Assembly (NCBI GenBank): GCA_035772405.1 | Contig: JAYKKM010000263.1 | Location: forward strand, 3,382,001 to 3,446,000 | Length of the DNA: 64,000 nt | Source: Chrysogorgia sp. JL179-B06 | Lineage: Eukaryota; Cnidaria; Anthozoa; Scleralcyonacea; Chrysogorgiidae | Direction: 5' to 3' | Translations under genes and position numbers: made by a program | Part shown: piece after piece, positions 21,054-28,274 of the stretch | Layout: every line of letters begins with the position of its first letter | Numbering within the stretch: position 1 is the stretch's first letter | The notes under the pieces: model-generated | What the model saw: the letters and a program-made list of their open reading frames with translations, nothing else | Told to the model about the DNA's origin: nothing | Database searches by the model: none

Positions 21054-21470
21054 TTAAACAAAGTCTTTACGAAACATATACGTAACGTCATCAACCACGA
21101 GACTTTTCCCTTTTTTTATGCGATACGTAATTGACCCAGCGAATAATTTCAAACTATTGGCTAATTCAAATATACTTTTATACCTCGTTTCTTCTCCAGT
21201 ATCTACGTTAGTTTTGATCACAATTTGTGCTGGTTTTCCACCCTTACAGTGATCGTACCTCTTTGGTATTTCTACGGGTTTCATCTCTAACGCTTCTCGA
21301 ATTTCGCTATGACTTGCATTACACTTCAGTTTCACACCACGTTCTTTCGCGATAGCTTTTAGATCTTTCAAAGATTGGTGGTTGTCCTTTTCTTTTTTTG
21401 GTTTTGGTTTCCTTATGTATTTTACTTTTGGTTTTTGAATTTTGTTGAGTGATCCTTTCGGTCGTGTCAT
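21054..21470 (-). CDS. basic DNA-binding protein with NUMOD1-like C-terminal HTH
   Basis: 138 residues. The N-terminus is AT-hook-like and Lys-rich (TRPKGSLNKIQKPKVKYI). The middle (SLKDLKAIAKERGVKLKC...SEIREALE) resembles a SAP-type helix pair. The C-terminus (GEETRYKSIFELANSLKL, then SITYRIKKGK) has the pattern of a NUMOD1 module, a DNA-binding helix-turn-helix normally attached to homing nucleases. The start is preceded by TATAATAAAGAG. A free-standing NUMOD1-like protein in the same element as a separate GIY-YIG gene (29936) suggests a DNA-targeting partner; that is inference. Confidence 0.7.
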   Translation of the reverse strand: MTRPKGSLNKIQKPKVKYIRKPKPKKEKDNHQSLKDLKAIAKERGVKLKCNASHSEIREALEMKPVEIPKRYDHCKGGKPAQIVIKTNVDTGEETRYKSIFELANSLKLFAGSITYRIKKGKSLVVDDVTYMFRKDFV

Positions 21471-21491
21471 CTCTTTATTATAGCATATGCT

Positions 21492-21617
21492 TTAAGTTCG
21501 TTTTGGAATCGTTTTGGCTAGGAGGTCGGAAATTCTATCCCACTCTTCTTCAAGAGTGAGTTCTATAGGGAAGTAATAGTTTACGAGTTCACTAACCATG
21601 TAAATAACAGTGTTCAT
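21492..21617 (-). CDS. very small protein (41 aa), unknown
   Basis: A 42-codon frame starting MNTVIYMVSELVNYYFPIEL and ending with a basic TIPKRT tail. It occupies the gap between two minus-strand genes and its ATG directly follows CAATAA, the element's start-proximal block. An amphipathic helix with a cluster of Glu (TLEEEWDRI) is likely. The next gene starts only 21 bp away. Confidence 0.55.
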   Translation of the reverse strand: MNTVIYMVSELVNYYFPIELTLEEEWDRISDLLAKTIPKRT

Positions 21618-21624
21618 TTATTGT

Positions 21625-21647
21625 TTCCAAACATTTCTGTTTGGGAA
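21625..21647 (-). terminator. 3'-end hairpin after the ssDNA-binding-like gene
   Basis: Stem TTCCAAACA / TGTTTGGGAA with a single bulged G and loop TTTC, immediately past the stop at 21659 and before the 41-aa gene. Confidence 0.65.
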
Positions 21648-21658
21648 CCATACAGTTC

Positions 21659-22156
21659 TTAGAAAGCTACGCGTTTACGTTTTGTTTTACTCTTTTTCTT
21701 TTCATCTAAGATTACTATTTCATGAAAATATAACTGTAAATGAGCTACTTCATCTTTGATGAACACACTACTTAAGTCAACAGCTGCGTTCACTTTATAC
21801 TTTTCGAGCTTGACTAGATCACCAAACTCCACCTCCTCGTCGTCCTCTCTGTACGCTGAGAACAAGTCTGGGTCTGCTTTTACGTACACCTTGTCCTTAT
21901 ATATACCGCTTTTTACCTCGGTGACGACGATGTCTTTGTCTACAAGACCTTTGAGACACTCCTCTCCAACTTTCTCTAAAGTCTCCAACTGTTCGTCGCT
22001 GAGAGTCAATGAGGCCGTGAACTTATTTTTGTCAAATTTGCTTTTTTGAACTCCAAACGTGAAGACATCCTTGAACAAGATAGGTTCCATTGCAACACTC
22101 ACTGTAGCGTTTCCGTACTTCTTATTCTCAACAAACTTTCCAAATTCAATACTCAT
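21659..22156 (-). CDS. possible OB-fold ssDNA-binding protein
   Basis: 165 residues, beginning MSIEFGKFVENKKYGNATVS. A beta-rich core (KFTASLTLSDEQLETLEKVG, then DKDIVVTEVKSGIYKDKVYV and FGDLVKLEKYKVNAAVDL) has the rhythm of phage-type single-strand DNA-binding proteins. An acidic loop (REDDEEVEF) sits in the middle and the C-terminus is a strong basic cluster (KKKSKTKRKR), which could be a nuclear localisation signal. Start preceded by TATAATAAAAGAG. The role as SSB is inferred from fold-like pattern and from co-orientation with the polymerase; sequence similarity is not decisive. Confidence 0.5.
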   Translation of the reverse strand: MSIEFGKFVENKKYGNATVSVAMEPILFKDVFTFGVQKSKFDKNKFTASLTLSDEQLETLEKVGEECLKGLVDKDIVVTEVKSGIYKDKVYVKADPDLFSAYREDDEEVEFGDLVKLEKYKVNAAVDLSSVFIKDEVAHLQLYFHEIVILDEKKKSKTKRKRVAF

Positions 22157-22188
22157 CTCTTTTATTATAATGTTATTTTCTCTTTAAA

Positions 22189-22602
22189 TTAATCTCGATT
22201 TAAAAAAAAGTAATCATAAGTTTTATAACCAACCCATCCTGCGCTTACAAACATCACTCCTTCTGTTATCGACAAATAATCTTGCATCTCTAGTGATGGC
22301 GTGTAGTAATCACGAAGTTCTGGTTTTTTGCGAAATGTTGCGGACAACAAGTCAAGAGCTGCGTTCGTGTCGTTTATGTTGCGGTTCGCGTCCGACAAAG
22401 CAAGTCGTAGTCTCGCAAGTTTGTCGCGATGCTCAACCTCTTCCTCGTTCCACAATTCTTTCTCTCGCGCGAGTTTCTCTACTGCAAGGTTGTGACGCTT
22501 CATCTCTTCACCATACTTGTTCCCGTCTAGACTTTTGAACAAGAACCCTGCACCAGCGAACGCGAGTGCGTTAAATAGTCCTCCTGCCATCATGGTTGTC
22601 AT
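22189..22602 (-). CDS. membrane/coiled-coil protein, unknown
   Basis: 137 residues. A short Gly/Ala-rich hydrophobic N-terminus (GGLFNALAFAGAGFLFKSL) is followed by a charged coiled-coil-like stretch (HNLAVEKLAREKELWNEEEV) and a second hydrophobic patch near the C-terminus (EGVMFVSAGWVGYKTY). Possible virion or membrane-associated component. It is divergent from the next gene with only 14 bp between the two start codons. Confidence 0.65.
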   Translation of the reverse strand: MTTMMAGGLFNALAFAGAGFLFKSLDGNKYGEEMKRHNLAVEKLAREKELWNEEEVEHRDKLARLRLALSDANRNINDTNAALDLLSATFRKKPELRDYYTPSLEMQDYLSITEGVMFVSAGWVGYKTYDYFFLNRD

Positions 22603-22616
22603 TTATCTTAATAAAT
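22603..22616. promoter_or_regulatory. 14-bp divergent promoter
   Basis: Between the ATG of the minus-strand gene (22602) and that of the plus-strand gene (22617) lies only TTATCTTAATAAAT. It reads as an AATAAA-type block toward the plus gene and TTAAGATAA toward the minus gene, so one short block probably serves both. Confidence 0.6.
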
Positions 22617-22796
22617 ATGTTCACTGGAGTACGATCACGACAATCACATTTAGAAGAGTGTACGACTAGAGTTCTCAAACTTGAGAAAAAAGTCGTAGAG
22701 TTAGAGGAGTACGCAAAGTTTCGCGTAGAGAAAATAAAAACTCTGGAGTTTGAGAATAAATATTTTAAAAGTCAACAGGGTGTTGTTTCAGGGTAA
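22617..22796 (+). CDS. short coiled-coil protein (59 aa)
   Basis: Begins MFTGVRSRQSHLEECTTRVL and continues as one charged heptad-like helix (KLEKKVVELEEYAKF). ATG at 22617 chosen because CTTAATAAAT precedes it. No signal peptide. Unknown role. Confidence 0.6.
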   Translation: MFTGVRSRQSHLEECTTRVLKLEKKVVELEEYAKFRVEKIKTLEFENKYFKSQQGVVSG

Positions 22797-22804
22797 GAAA
22801 TAAG

Positions 22805-22903
22805 TAGAATTTAGCATACGTGTCACTAGCTTTTGACTAGAATTTAGCATACGTGTCACTAGCTTTTGACTAGAATTTAGCATACGTGTCACTAGCTTTT
22901 GAC
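22805..22903 (+). repeat. three exact 33-bp tandem repeats
   Basis: Units 22805-22837, 22838-22870 and 22871-22903, each starting TAGAATTTAGCATACGTGTC and ending GCTTTTGAC. They fill the gap between two plus-strand genes; a fourth partial word TAGATTTGAC follows. Confidence 0.95.
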
Positions 22904-22936
22904 TAGATTTGACTAGATCTAACTACATAGATAAAG

Positions 22937-23248
22937 ATGGAGACCATAACGAATAACAATCCGGTGAAAATTAAAGATCCTCGACGCGTAGCTTCAGGTA
23001 AAAAACTCGCTGCGATTAGTAAAGCAGCGAAAGAGAAAAAAGCTCGTGAAAGACTCGAAGGGGAGGGAGATGAACGAAGTGAAAGCGGTTTTAACTTTGG
23101 CTACGTTATTGGAACAGTCGGAGCTATTACAGGGATCGGTGCACTATATTACGCGTATAAACAAGACAAGTCTCAAGACAAGTCTCAAGACAAGTCTCAA
23201 GACAAGTCTCAAGACAAACCAGTCTCTACCCTAGAGAGTTTTGACTAA
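22937..23248 (+). CDS. basic single-pass membrane protein with SQDK repeats
   Basis: 103 residues. A Lys/Arg-rich N-terminal half (KKLAAISKAAKEKKARERLE) precedes one membrane segment (FGYVIGTVGAITGIGALYYA, about 55-75). Four SQDK repeats follow (12-bp DNA repeat AAGTCTCAAGAC from 23165) and then a short acidic tail. Start preceded by AGATAAAG. The next gene begins 24 bp after its stop. Probably a virion membrane or capsid-associated protein; no homologue recognised. Confidence 0.7.
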   Translation: METITNNNPVKIKDPRRVASGKKLAAISKAAKEKKARERLEGEGDERSESGFNFGYVIGTVGAITGIGALYYAYKQDKSQDKSQDKSQDKSQDKPVSTLESFD

Positions 23249-23272
23249 ATGAAAAACCACTATAATAAAAGG

Positions 23273-23497
23273 ATGACAGATCGCAAAGTAATCATGAACG
23301 AAGTGTATGACACGTTACTCTACGTCGCCGCCGCAGTTGGTGTTAGCATGGTATCAAAGAAAGTTTTTGGAGAATCTCTAGGTGTACCAAGTAGTCTTGT
23401 TGGAACAGCGAAACTTGCAGTTGCAGTGACTGTTGGAACAGTGGCTGTGAAATATGCACAACAGAAGAAACTAATCCCCGACGACCCTTTCAAGTGA
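23273..23497 (+). CDS. small hydrophobic protein with two putative membrane segments
   Basis: 74 residues from the ATG at 23273, which is preceded by TATAATAAAAGG; an in-frame ATG at 23249 overlaps the previous stop region and lacks this block. Hydrophobic segments DTLLYVAAAVGVSMVS and GTAKLAVAVTVGTVAVKY flank a short loop. The C-terminus is polar (QQKKLIPDDPF). Unknown; size and layout suggest a viral-type membrane protein. Confidence 0.65.
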   Translation: MTDRKVIMNEVYDTLLYVAAAVGVSMVSKKVFGESLGVPSSLVGTAKLAVAVTVGTVAVKYAQQKKLIPDDPFK

Positions 23498-23516
23498 GTC
23501 GTTATCTTACATGTAT

Positions 23517-23542
23517 TCTCGTAATGATCACTCATTACGAGA
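23517..23542 (+). terminator. 3'-end hairpin after the 74-aa gene
   Basis: Perfect 11-bp stem TCTCGTAATGA / TCATTACGAGA with loop TCAC, 20 bp past the stop at 23497 and before the next start block. Confidence 0.75.
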
Positions 23543-23563
23543 CTTCTTATCTTAATAAAGGGA

Positions 23564-23956
23564 ATGTTCAGTCAAAACTTAGAAGAGTTAAGTCTCACCG
23601 TGAAAAAAGACTTACAGAATTCAAAGAAGAAGACACTGCGTCTCAAAGTGAAAGCTATCGTAAAAGTGGTTGTGACTACAGTTATACTTGTTGGAGGAAT
23701 AGTCACAACTATCCTTGTTCCGAATCCGATAACAGGAGCTATTGCTATAGGCGCGGCCACCGTATTGTCTGGTTCTGAAGGTGTTAGACATACACTCAAA
23801 AGGTTGAAGTCTGTGAGAAAAAATGAGAAAGTTATCAAAAAAGCAGACAAAGACACCGACGTACTCTTATTTGTGAATCAAGTCAAATCGCAAGTCGCCG
23901 AAGACCCGTCTGCACCACCTTCTATCTATCCCGACTTGGAGAATCTGAAAAACTAG
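23564..23956 (+). CDS. membrane protein with adjacent PSAP and YPDL late-domain-like motifs
   Basis: 130 residues, ATG at 23564 after CTTAATAAAGGG. A basic N-terminal region (VKKDLQNSKKKTLRLKVKA) precedes a long hydrophobic stretch (VVVTTVILVGGIVTTILVPN, then GAIAIGAATVLSG) that could span the membrane as a hairpin. A basic segment (HTLKRLKSVRKNEK) follows. The acidic tail ends EDPSAPPSIYPDLENLKN. PSAP is the TSG101-binding motif, and YPDL matches the ALIX-binding YPxL motif used as a late domain by some enveloped viruses. The location in the tail of a membrane protein fits ESCRT recruitment. Function is inferred from motifs only. Confidence 0.7.
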   Translation: MFSQNLEELSLTVKKDLQNSKKKTLRLKVKAIVKVVVTTVILVGGIVTTILVPNPITGAIAIGAATVLSGSEGVRHTLKRLKSVRKNEKVIKKADKDTDVLLFVNQVKSQVAEDPSAPPSIYPDLENLKN

Positions 23957-23965
23957 TCTATATTC

Positions 23966-23991
23966 TTTTGTAACCAGAGTTGGTTACAAAA
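23966..23991. terminator. shared 3'-end hairpin between convergent genes
   Basis: Perfect 11-bp stem TTTTGTAACCA / TGGTTACAAAA with loop GAGT, lying between the stop at 23956 (plus) and the stop at 24011 (minus). It is symmetric, so it can serve both transcripts. Confidence 0.8.
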
Positions 23992-24010
23992 AAAAAAAGA
24001 GACAAAGTCA

Positions 24011-24763
24011 CTATACTATATCATACTCTAACATCATACTCTTGTTCAGACTCGAAATGTCGTCTGGCTCTAGAAAACCACTCACGATCTTCAAACCATA
24101 TATCTCACCTGATATACCTGTTGTGCTATCGAAACTCTTTAGACGCTCGTTAAAAAATATCGAAGAGAACGGAGCACCAATGTTTTTCAAATTCGCGTTG
24201 AAGTACGAGTCAGACGACTTTATATTATTCACACGTACATGACTACCTTTCATCATCCAGTGACAGGATATTAAATGTTTATTAGTTCTTATAACACCAC
24301 TTGGTATTGTACAATTATATTCTTGTACAGGCCACCCACCACCGTACGATAGTTGATCGTTTGATCCTGTTTTGTAACCTATAAATTTATCGTAAGAACC
24401 ATTATCGTTACCAACAATGTATCCGTAACTATCTACTGACGGAGCAGTTAATAACTTGAAAACCACAAATATAGAAACATTAACGCGAGTTAATTGTGGA
24501 CACTCAAAAACCATTCTATTAGAACTCAAATTTTTTACAAAGTCTGCGTCGACATCTACAGTAGGACTTTTACGATATGTGTTTTGATGAAGACGAGATT
24601 CCCCGTCTTCTATTCTCTCCGCTTTGGTACTACTTCCAGCGTGTTGGTAAATAACCTTCGCATCTTTAACGTTAACGTTAAAAACAGTCTTGTAGGGTAG
24701 TGACGTCTTTTGCGGTGGTGTTGTCACCTTTTTTGATCGACTATATCCAAGATGTAAACTCAT
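24011..24763 (-). CDS. ConA/LamG-like lectin-fold protein, probable spike or fibre
   Basis: 250 residues. The N-terminal ~70 residues look disordered or linker-like (SKKVTTPPQKTSLPYKTVFN). The rest has the pattern of a concanavalin A/laminin-G-like beta sandwich: VSIFVVFKLL, SYGYIVGNDNG, SCHWMMKGSHVRVN, and the closing GEIYGLKIVSGFLEPDDISS, typical of the last strand and helix of this fold. The start follows GAATAA. It lies 5 bp downstream of the membrane-anchored 462-aa gene on the same strand, so the two are probably co-expressed. A role as receptor- or glycan-binding surface protein is inferred. Confidence 0.65.
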   Translation of the reverse strand: MSLHLGYSRSKKVTTPPQKTSLPYKTVFNVNVKDAKVIYQHAGSSTKAERIEDGESRLHQNTYRKSPTVDVDADFVKNLSSNRMVFECPQLTRVNVSIFVVFKLLTAPSVDSYGYIVGNDNGSYDKFIGYKTGSNDQLSYGGGWPVQEYNCTIPSGVIRTNKHLISCHWMMKGSHVRVNNIKSSDSYFNANLKNIGAPFSSIFFNERLKSFDSTTGISGEIYGLKIVSGFLEPDDISSLNKSMMLEYDIV

Positions 24764-24768
24764 TTATT

Positions 24769-26157
24769 CTACAGCACAAACTTACTCACCACCACCCCTA
24801 CCAGTATTAGTGTCGTAGCGAACAAACTAGACGTAGTGGACGAAGTGGGTGGAGATGAAGTAGGTTCGGTAGGGACAGGCGACGTCTTTTTTACGTTGTC
24901 TAGTGTCTCCAAATGTTCTCCACCGCTAGAGTGTGTTTTCACGCTCTTCACACTCTTCACACTTTCAAAGTTAAGTTCACTATTGAATCCAAATACCATG
25001 TTCGTCTCTGACGACTCTCTTAGCAAATTATTGTACCCTGGAATAGGTGTTTTTAGCAAAACCATGCTTCGTGGTATCAACCACGTGTTTGGAGTGACCG
25101 CCATGTCTAGTTTCACGTTCGTGTCTTTAATAGCTTTGTTCATCAAATTAATCCACGTACTTGGTGAATATTGTACAACTGCATCTTCGACGATGTTTCT
25201 AAAAACTTGTTGTACTTCACGTGCACTAGCACGACCACCTACAATACTTTGTTTACTTTTCGCTTGCGCTCCTAACAATGCGTAGACATACACTTCTACA
25301 GATTGGTTTAAGAGTTCCTGACCTAACTCTGTGATCCCATTACTGACTCTTGGACAATAGCGTTTGTAATCTCCTTGTAAGTCTCTAATAATACTCACCC
25401 AATTACCGCCAAGAGGGAGATGGTTTTTCAACACTCTCCAATCTGGAATGTACAATCTCAAAATGTCGGCGATGTCAGGTCCACTTTTGTCAAGACGAAA
25501 CATTACCCTTCTCATAGTGAAGTAAACGTGGAATTTCATGAGACTCGTTATTTGTTTCGGAATGTCAGGACTAGGTGTTAGGTTTTGTAAAGACACTCCT
25601 GACTTGTACGTGGCTATGTACATAGCCGCGATAGCTTGATAGTAACTCTTCGACAAAGTCCACGCAGTACTGATCATACTCCCGTCAGGTCCATCCTGAT
25701 AGTACTTTTTCGTGTCTATCACTATCTTGGGTAGGTTAGAGCTAAAGTAATTCTTATCGTCAACGTACACATTGAAGTCGTTGACTTGATAGTTGAACAC
25801 GTATGGAGGATATATAGCATCCGACGTTCCAGCTCTCTCTGTTAATATGAGTTTTTGTACTGTACCACCACTATTCCATATTCTCGGGAAAGGCGTATTG
25901 TTATGAAGCCATTTCCACATACTTTGATCATTCTCGAACGTGGTGCTGGTAATGTCAGTCGAGAGTATGTCACTGTTTTTAAAATAGATATCTACTCTTG
26001 TCACGTCACCTTGTTGTGTTTGAACTGGATCAAACTCAAATTTACTTAGCGTAGCGTGTGGATATTTTTTCAAAAGATCTGACTTTGCTTTTTGAATGGC
26101 AATCTCGGAATTCTTCATTGCCTTTTCATAGTTTTCACCGTAATAGGCTCGTATCAT
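24769..26157 (-). CDS. 462-aa protein with C-terminal membrane anchor, unknown
   Basis: ATG at 26155-26157 follows ACAAATAAA. A long soluble region starts MIRAYYGENYEKAMKNSEIA. A Ser/Thr/Pro-rich stalk (PVPTEPTSSPPTSSTTSS) is followed by a single hydrophobic C-terminal segment (LFATTLILVGVVVSKFVL). This topology resembles a tail-anchored or surface protein. Residues 405-415 contain a short VKSVKSVK repeat. Large size and late-gene-like position next to the lectin-fold gene suggest a structural or membrane protein; I cannot match it to a known Polinton family. Confidence 0.6.
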   Translation of the reverse strand: MIRAYYGENYEKAMKNSEIAIQKAKSDLLKKYPHATLSKFEFDPVQTQQGDVTRVDIYFKNSDILSTDITSTTFENDQSMWKWLHNNTPFPRIWNSGGTVQKLILTERAGTSDAIYPPYVFNYQVNDFNVYVDDKNYFSSNLPKIVIDTKKYYQDGPDGSMISTAWTLSKSYYQAIAAMYIATYKSGVSLQNLTPSPDIPKQITSLMKFHVYFTMRRVMFRLDKSGPDIADILRLYIPDWRVLKNHLPLGGNWVSIIRDLQGDYKRYCPRVSNGITELGQELLNQSVEVYVYALLGAQAKSKQSIVGGRASAREVQQVFRNIVEDAVVQYSPSTWINLMNKAIKDTNVKLDMAVTPNTWLIPRSMVLLKTPIPGYNNLLRESSETNMVFGFNSELNFESVKSVKSVKTHSSGGEHLETLDNVKKTSPVPTEPTSSPPTSSTTSSLFATTLILVGVVVSKFVL

Positions 26158-26178
26158 TTTATTTGTAGCATAAATAAA
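26158..26178. promoter_or_regulatory. 21-bp symmetric divergent promoter
   Basis: The gap between the two start codons has an inverted pair, TTTATTT on one side and AAATAAA on the other, around GTAGCAT. Each ATG is thus preceded by AAATAAA on its own strand. Confidence 0.75.
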
Positions 26179-26859
26179 ATGAAGAAACTAATAGTGTTTA
26201 TCGAGAATAGTAAGAAAACAGTCACGTTAGATAGGAGTTTAGTGCTCCTAAAGAACTCGACTCTCGTCATAAAGTCAGCGAGTGTGTTTTGGGATTACAA
26301 GAACGTGATCAAGGGGTACAACGACACTATTCTGTACAACGGACAAAAACACACGATACCTGAAGGTTACTGGTCTTTCGAGAGTCTTGTAACACACTTC
26401 TCGGACGAGGAGAGCGTCAAAATAACGTTGTCACACAACACACACGATCACACATGCACGCTAAAAACACAGCATCCTATTAAACTATATAAGTTTGGGG
26501 AGTTACTTGGTTTCCCAACGAACACCACAATGGGAGCAACAAAGGTGGTTAGTCCTGGTAGGGTAGACATCAATAGAGGCTTAAGGTTCGTAGAGATTCA
26601 CTGCGACACTCTCGTCGATGAGACTATAGACTCATCGGGTAAGCAAAGTAGTGTTATCGCGGTTCTTCCTATCACGTCAGAGTCTACACTAAGTGGTAGT
26701 GTACTACACTTTCCAACTGTCGAGTCTAGTGTACCTACGCGTAATGGTACGTACAACAACCTATATTTTCACACAAAGACGAACGTGAGTGGCGTAGACG
26801 AAGTAGGAAGTGTTTTGATTGACATTAATATACTTTCAAATAAAAAGTATGGACAGTGA
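26179..26859 (+). CDS. probable penton (minor capsid, single jelly-roll type)
   Basis: 226 residues from the ATG at 26179 (preceded by CATAAATAAA). A longer in-frame extension would overlap the divergent gene, so I reject it. Beta-rich throughout; the block GRVDINRGLRFVEIHC followed by SSVIAVLPIT resembles the C-terminal strands of Polinton penton-like proteins. No signal peptide. It overlaps the start of the integrase by 11 bp. Pentons close the capsid vertices; the assignment is by pattern and size, so a different structural role is possible. Confidence 0.55.
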   Translation: MKKLIVFIENSKKTVTLDRSLVLLKNSTLVIKSASVFWDYKNVIKGYNDTILYNGQKHTIPEGYWSFESLVTHFSDEESVKITLSHNTHDHTCTLKTQHPIKLYKFGELLGFPTNTTMGATKVVSPGRVDINRGLRFVEIHCDTLVDETIDSSGKQSSVIAVLPITSESTLSGSVLHFPTVESSVPTRNGTYNNLYFHTKTNVSGVDEVGSVLIDINILSNKKYGQ

Positions 26860-27946
26860 TATTGTAACAGAACAGAGTCTTAGAGATTTGTACTATAATC
26901 CCGTGACTGGTTATCAAAGCATGGAGAGACTCTATCAAAAAGCGTTATCGGAGGGTCTGAGCGTAAGTAGACGCAGCGTGAGAGAATGGTTGAAAACTCA
27001 AGACACGTACACACGATATAAACCTATAGCGAGACGCCACAAATTCCGAAAGACGTGGGTCTCGTATCTTGGCGAACAAATTCAACTCGATCTCGTCGAT
27101 ATGGGAAAGTATAAAAACAAGAACGATGGTTACTACTGGATTCTCACGTGTGTCGAGATTCTTAGTCGCTACGCTTTCGCTATCCCCGTGTATCGTAAAG
27201 ACACGAAGAACATGACAAAAGCCGTAGACGAGTTACTACGACAGTTTCACGAAAGATTTGGGATGTACCCAAAACTCGCACAGTTCGATGAAGGACTAGA
27301 ATTTTATAATGTTGGTGTTAAAAGCTTGTTAGGAGAGCACGACATAGAATATTTCTCTACAAAGTCTGACAAGAAAGCAGCCGTGGTTGAGAGGTTTAAT
27401 AGAACTCTAAAGACAAGTATGTGGAAGTACTTTTACAGTAAGGGAACATACAAGTGGATAGACATTCTGGACGACCTCGTCGAGAGTTACAACAACACGA
27501 AGCATAGTAGTATTCTCACGAAACCGGCAGACGTCAACAAAACTAACGAGAGTCAGGTATGGATGACACTCTTCGGTAGTGAGTTTGGTGAGTTTCCACT
27601 GCCAAAATATAAACTTGGACAAAAGGTGAGAATAAGTAAATACAAAAGTATATTCACAAAAGGTTACGAGGCAAATTTCACAGAGGAGATCTTCTCCGTG
27701 AGTAAGGTGGTTCGAGGGGATCCTAACGTCTACGTTCTCAGCGATGAGAATGGGGAAGACGTTATCGGGACGTTCTACGAGGAGGAGATGTCCGCCGTGG
27801 AGAAAACAGAGGACGCTATGTATCGTGTGGAGAAAGTCTTGAAAAGAAAGGTGGTGAATAAGAAAAAGATGGTCCTAGTCAAGTGGGCTGGTTACGATGC
27901 TAAACACAACTCTTGGATTCCTGAGAGTGATGTGAAAAATTTGTGA
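26849..27946 (+). CDS. INT: Polinton integrase (retroviral-type, with chromodomain)
   Basis: 365 residues from the ATG at 26849, chosen because TTCAAATAAAAAGT precedes it. Inserts the element and generates the 6-bp duplication. N-terminal HTH-like region (SVSRRSVREWLKTQ), then the rve core: first Asp in QLDLVDM (81), second in KLAQFDEGLEFYN (147), Glu in AVVERFNRTLK (181). An SH3-like region follows (LPKYKLGQKVRISKY). A chromodomain closes the protein, with the aromatic/charged pattern YRVEKVL...VLVKWAGYDAKHNSWIPESD (about 320-363). Frame intact and all catalytic residues present. The chromodomain suggests chromatin-guided targeting. Confidence 0.95.
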   Translation: MDSDIVTEQSLRDLYYNPVTGYQSMERLYQKALSEGLSVSRRSVREWLKTQDTYTRYKPIARRHKFRKTWVSYLGEQIQLDLVDMGKYKNKNDGYYWILTCVEILSRYAFAIPVYRKDTKNMTKAVDELLRQFHERFGMYPKLAQFDEGLEFYNVGVKSLLGEHDIEYFSTKSDKKAAVVERFNRTLKTSMWKYFYSKGTYKWIDILDDLVESYNNTKHSSILTKPADVNKTNESQVWMTLFGSEFGEFPLPKYKLGQKVRISKYKSIFTKGYEANFTEEIFSVSKVVRGDPNVYVLSDENGEDVIGTFYEEEMSAVEKTEDAMYRVEKVLKRKVVNKKKMVLVKWAGYDAKHNSWIPESDVKNL

Positions 27947-28274
27947 AAAACACTAAAAGTGTGTATTGCAAAAAGACGCGCAATCAAAAATAATGTTGAA
28001 AACGTATAAGAAGTTTTTTTTGAAAAATTTTTGGAAAAAAAAACAAAAAATATTCTCAAAAATCTCTCGTTGCTAACAACAACATTCAGGGGGGTGGACG
28101 CCACATTCCTGTATGACATAGCAACTAAGTTTTTTGAAATTTTTTATTTTGAAAATATTTTTTCAAAAATATTTTTCAAAAATATTTTTTCTCTCGGTTG
28201 TCATGTCACACAGGAATGCGACATCGACCCCCCTGATTAGCGCGTCCTTAGTTACGAGCACATCAAAAAAAGTT
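27947..28274. other. noncoding gap with AT-rich inverted repeat
   Basis: The longest internal gap on this side of the element. It contains a weak ACACT/AGTGT stem past the integrase stop and the long imperfect inverted repeat described separately. No supportable gene. Confidence 0.6.
28086..28237. repeat. imperfect inverted repeat with AT-rich centre inside the Polinton
   Basis: The left arm (about 28086-28131, TTCAGGGGGGTGGACGCC... to ...GACATAGCAACTAAG) pairs with 28193-28237 (CTCGGTTGTCATG... to ...CCCCCCTGAT). About 80 percent pairs, across a ~60-bp centre made almost only of A and T with repeated AAAATATTTTT. It could form a large cruciform, act as an origin or 3' signal, or be an inserted tiny MITE. 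Confidence 0.8.

Noticed and set aside
22805..22903. Possible CRISPR array
   Set aside because: The three 33-bp units are directly adjacent with no spacers, and the context is an animal Polinton.
23929..23945. PPxY late domain in the 130-aa membrane protein
   Set aside because: The sequence is PPSIY, with two residues between PP and Y, so it does not fit PPxY; only PSAP and YPDL are kept.
26092..26178. N-terminal extension of the penton-like gene with a signal-peptide-like start
   Set aside because: It overlaps the divergent gene and its promoter block; the ATG at 26179 has the AATAAA-type block used by the other genes.
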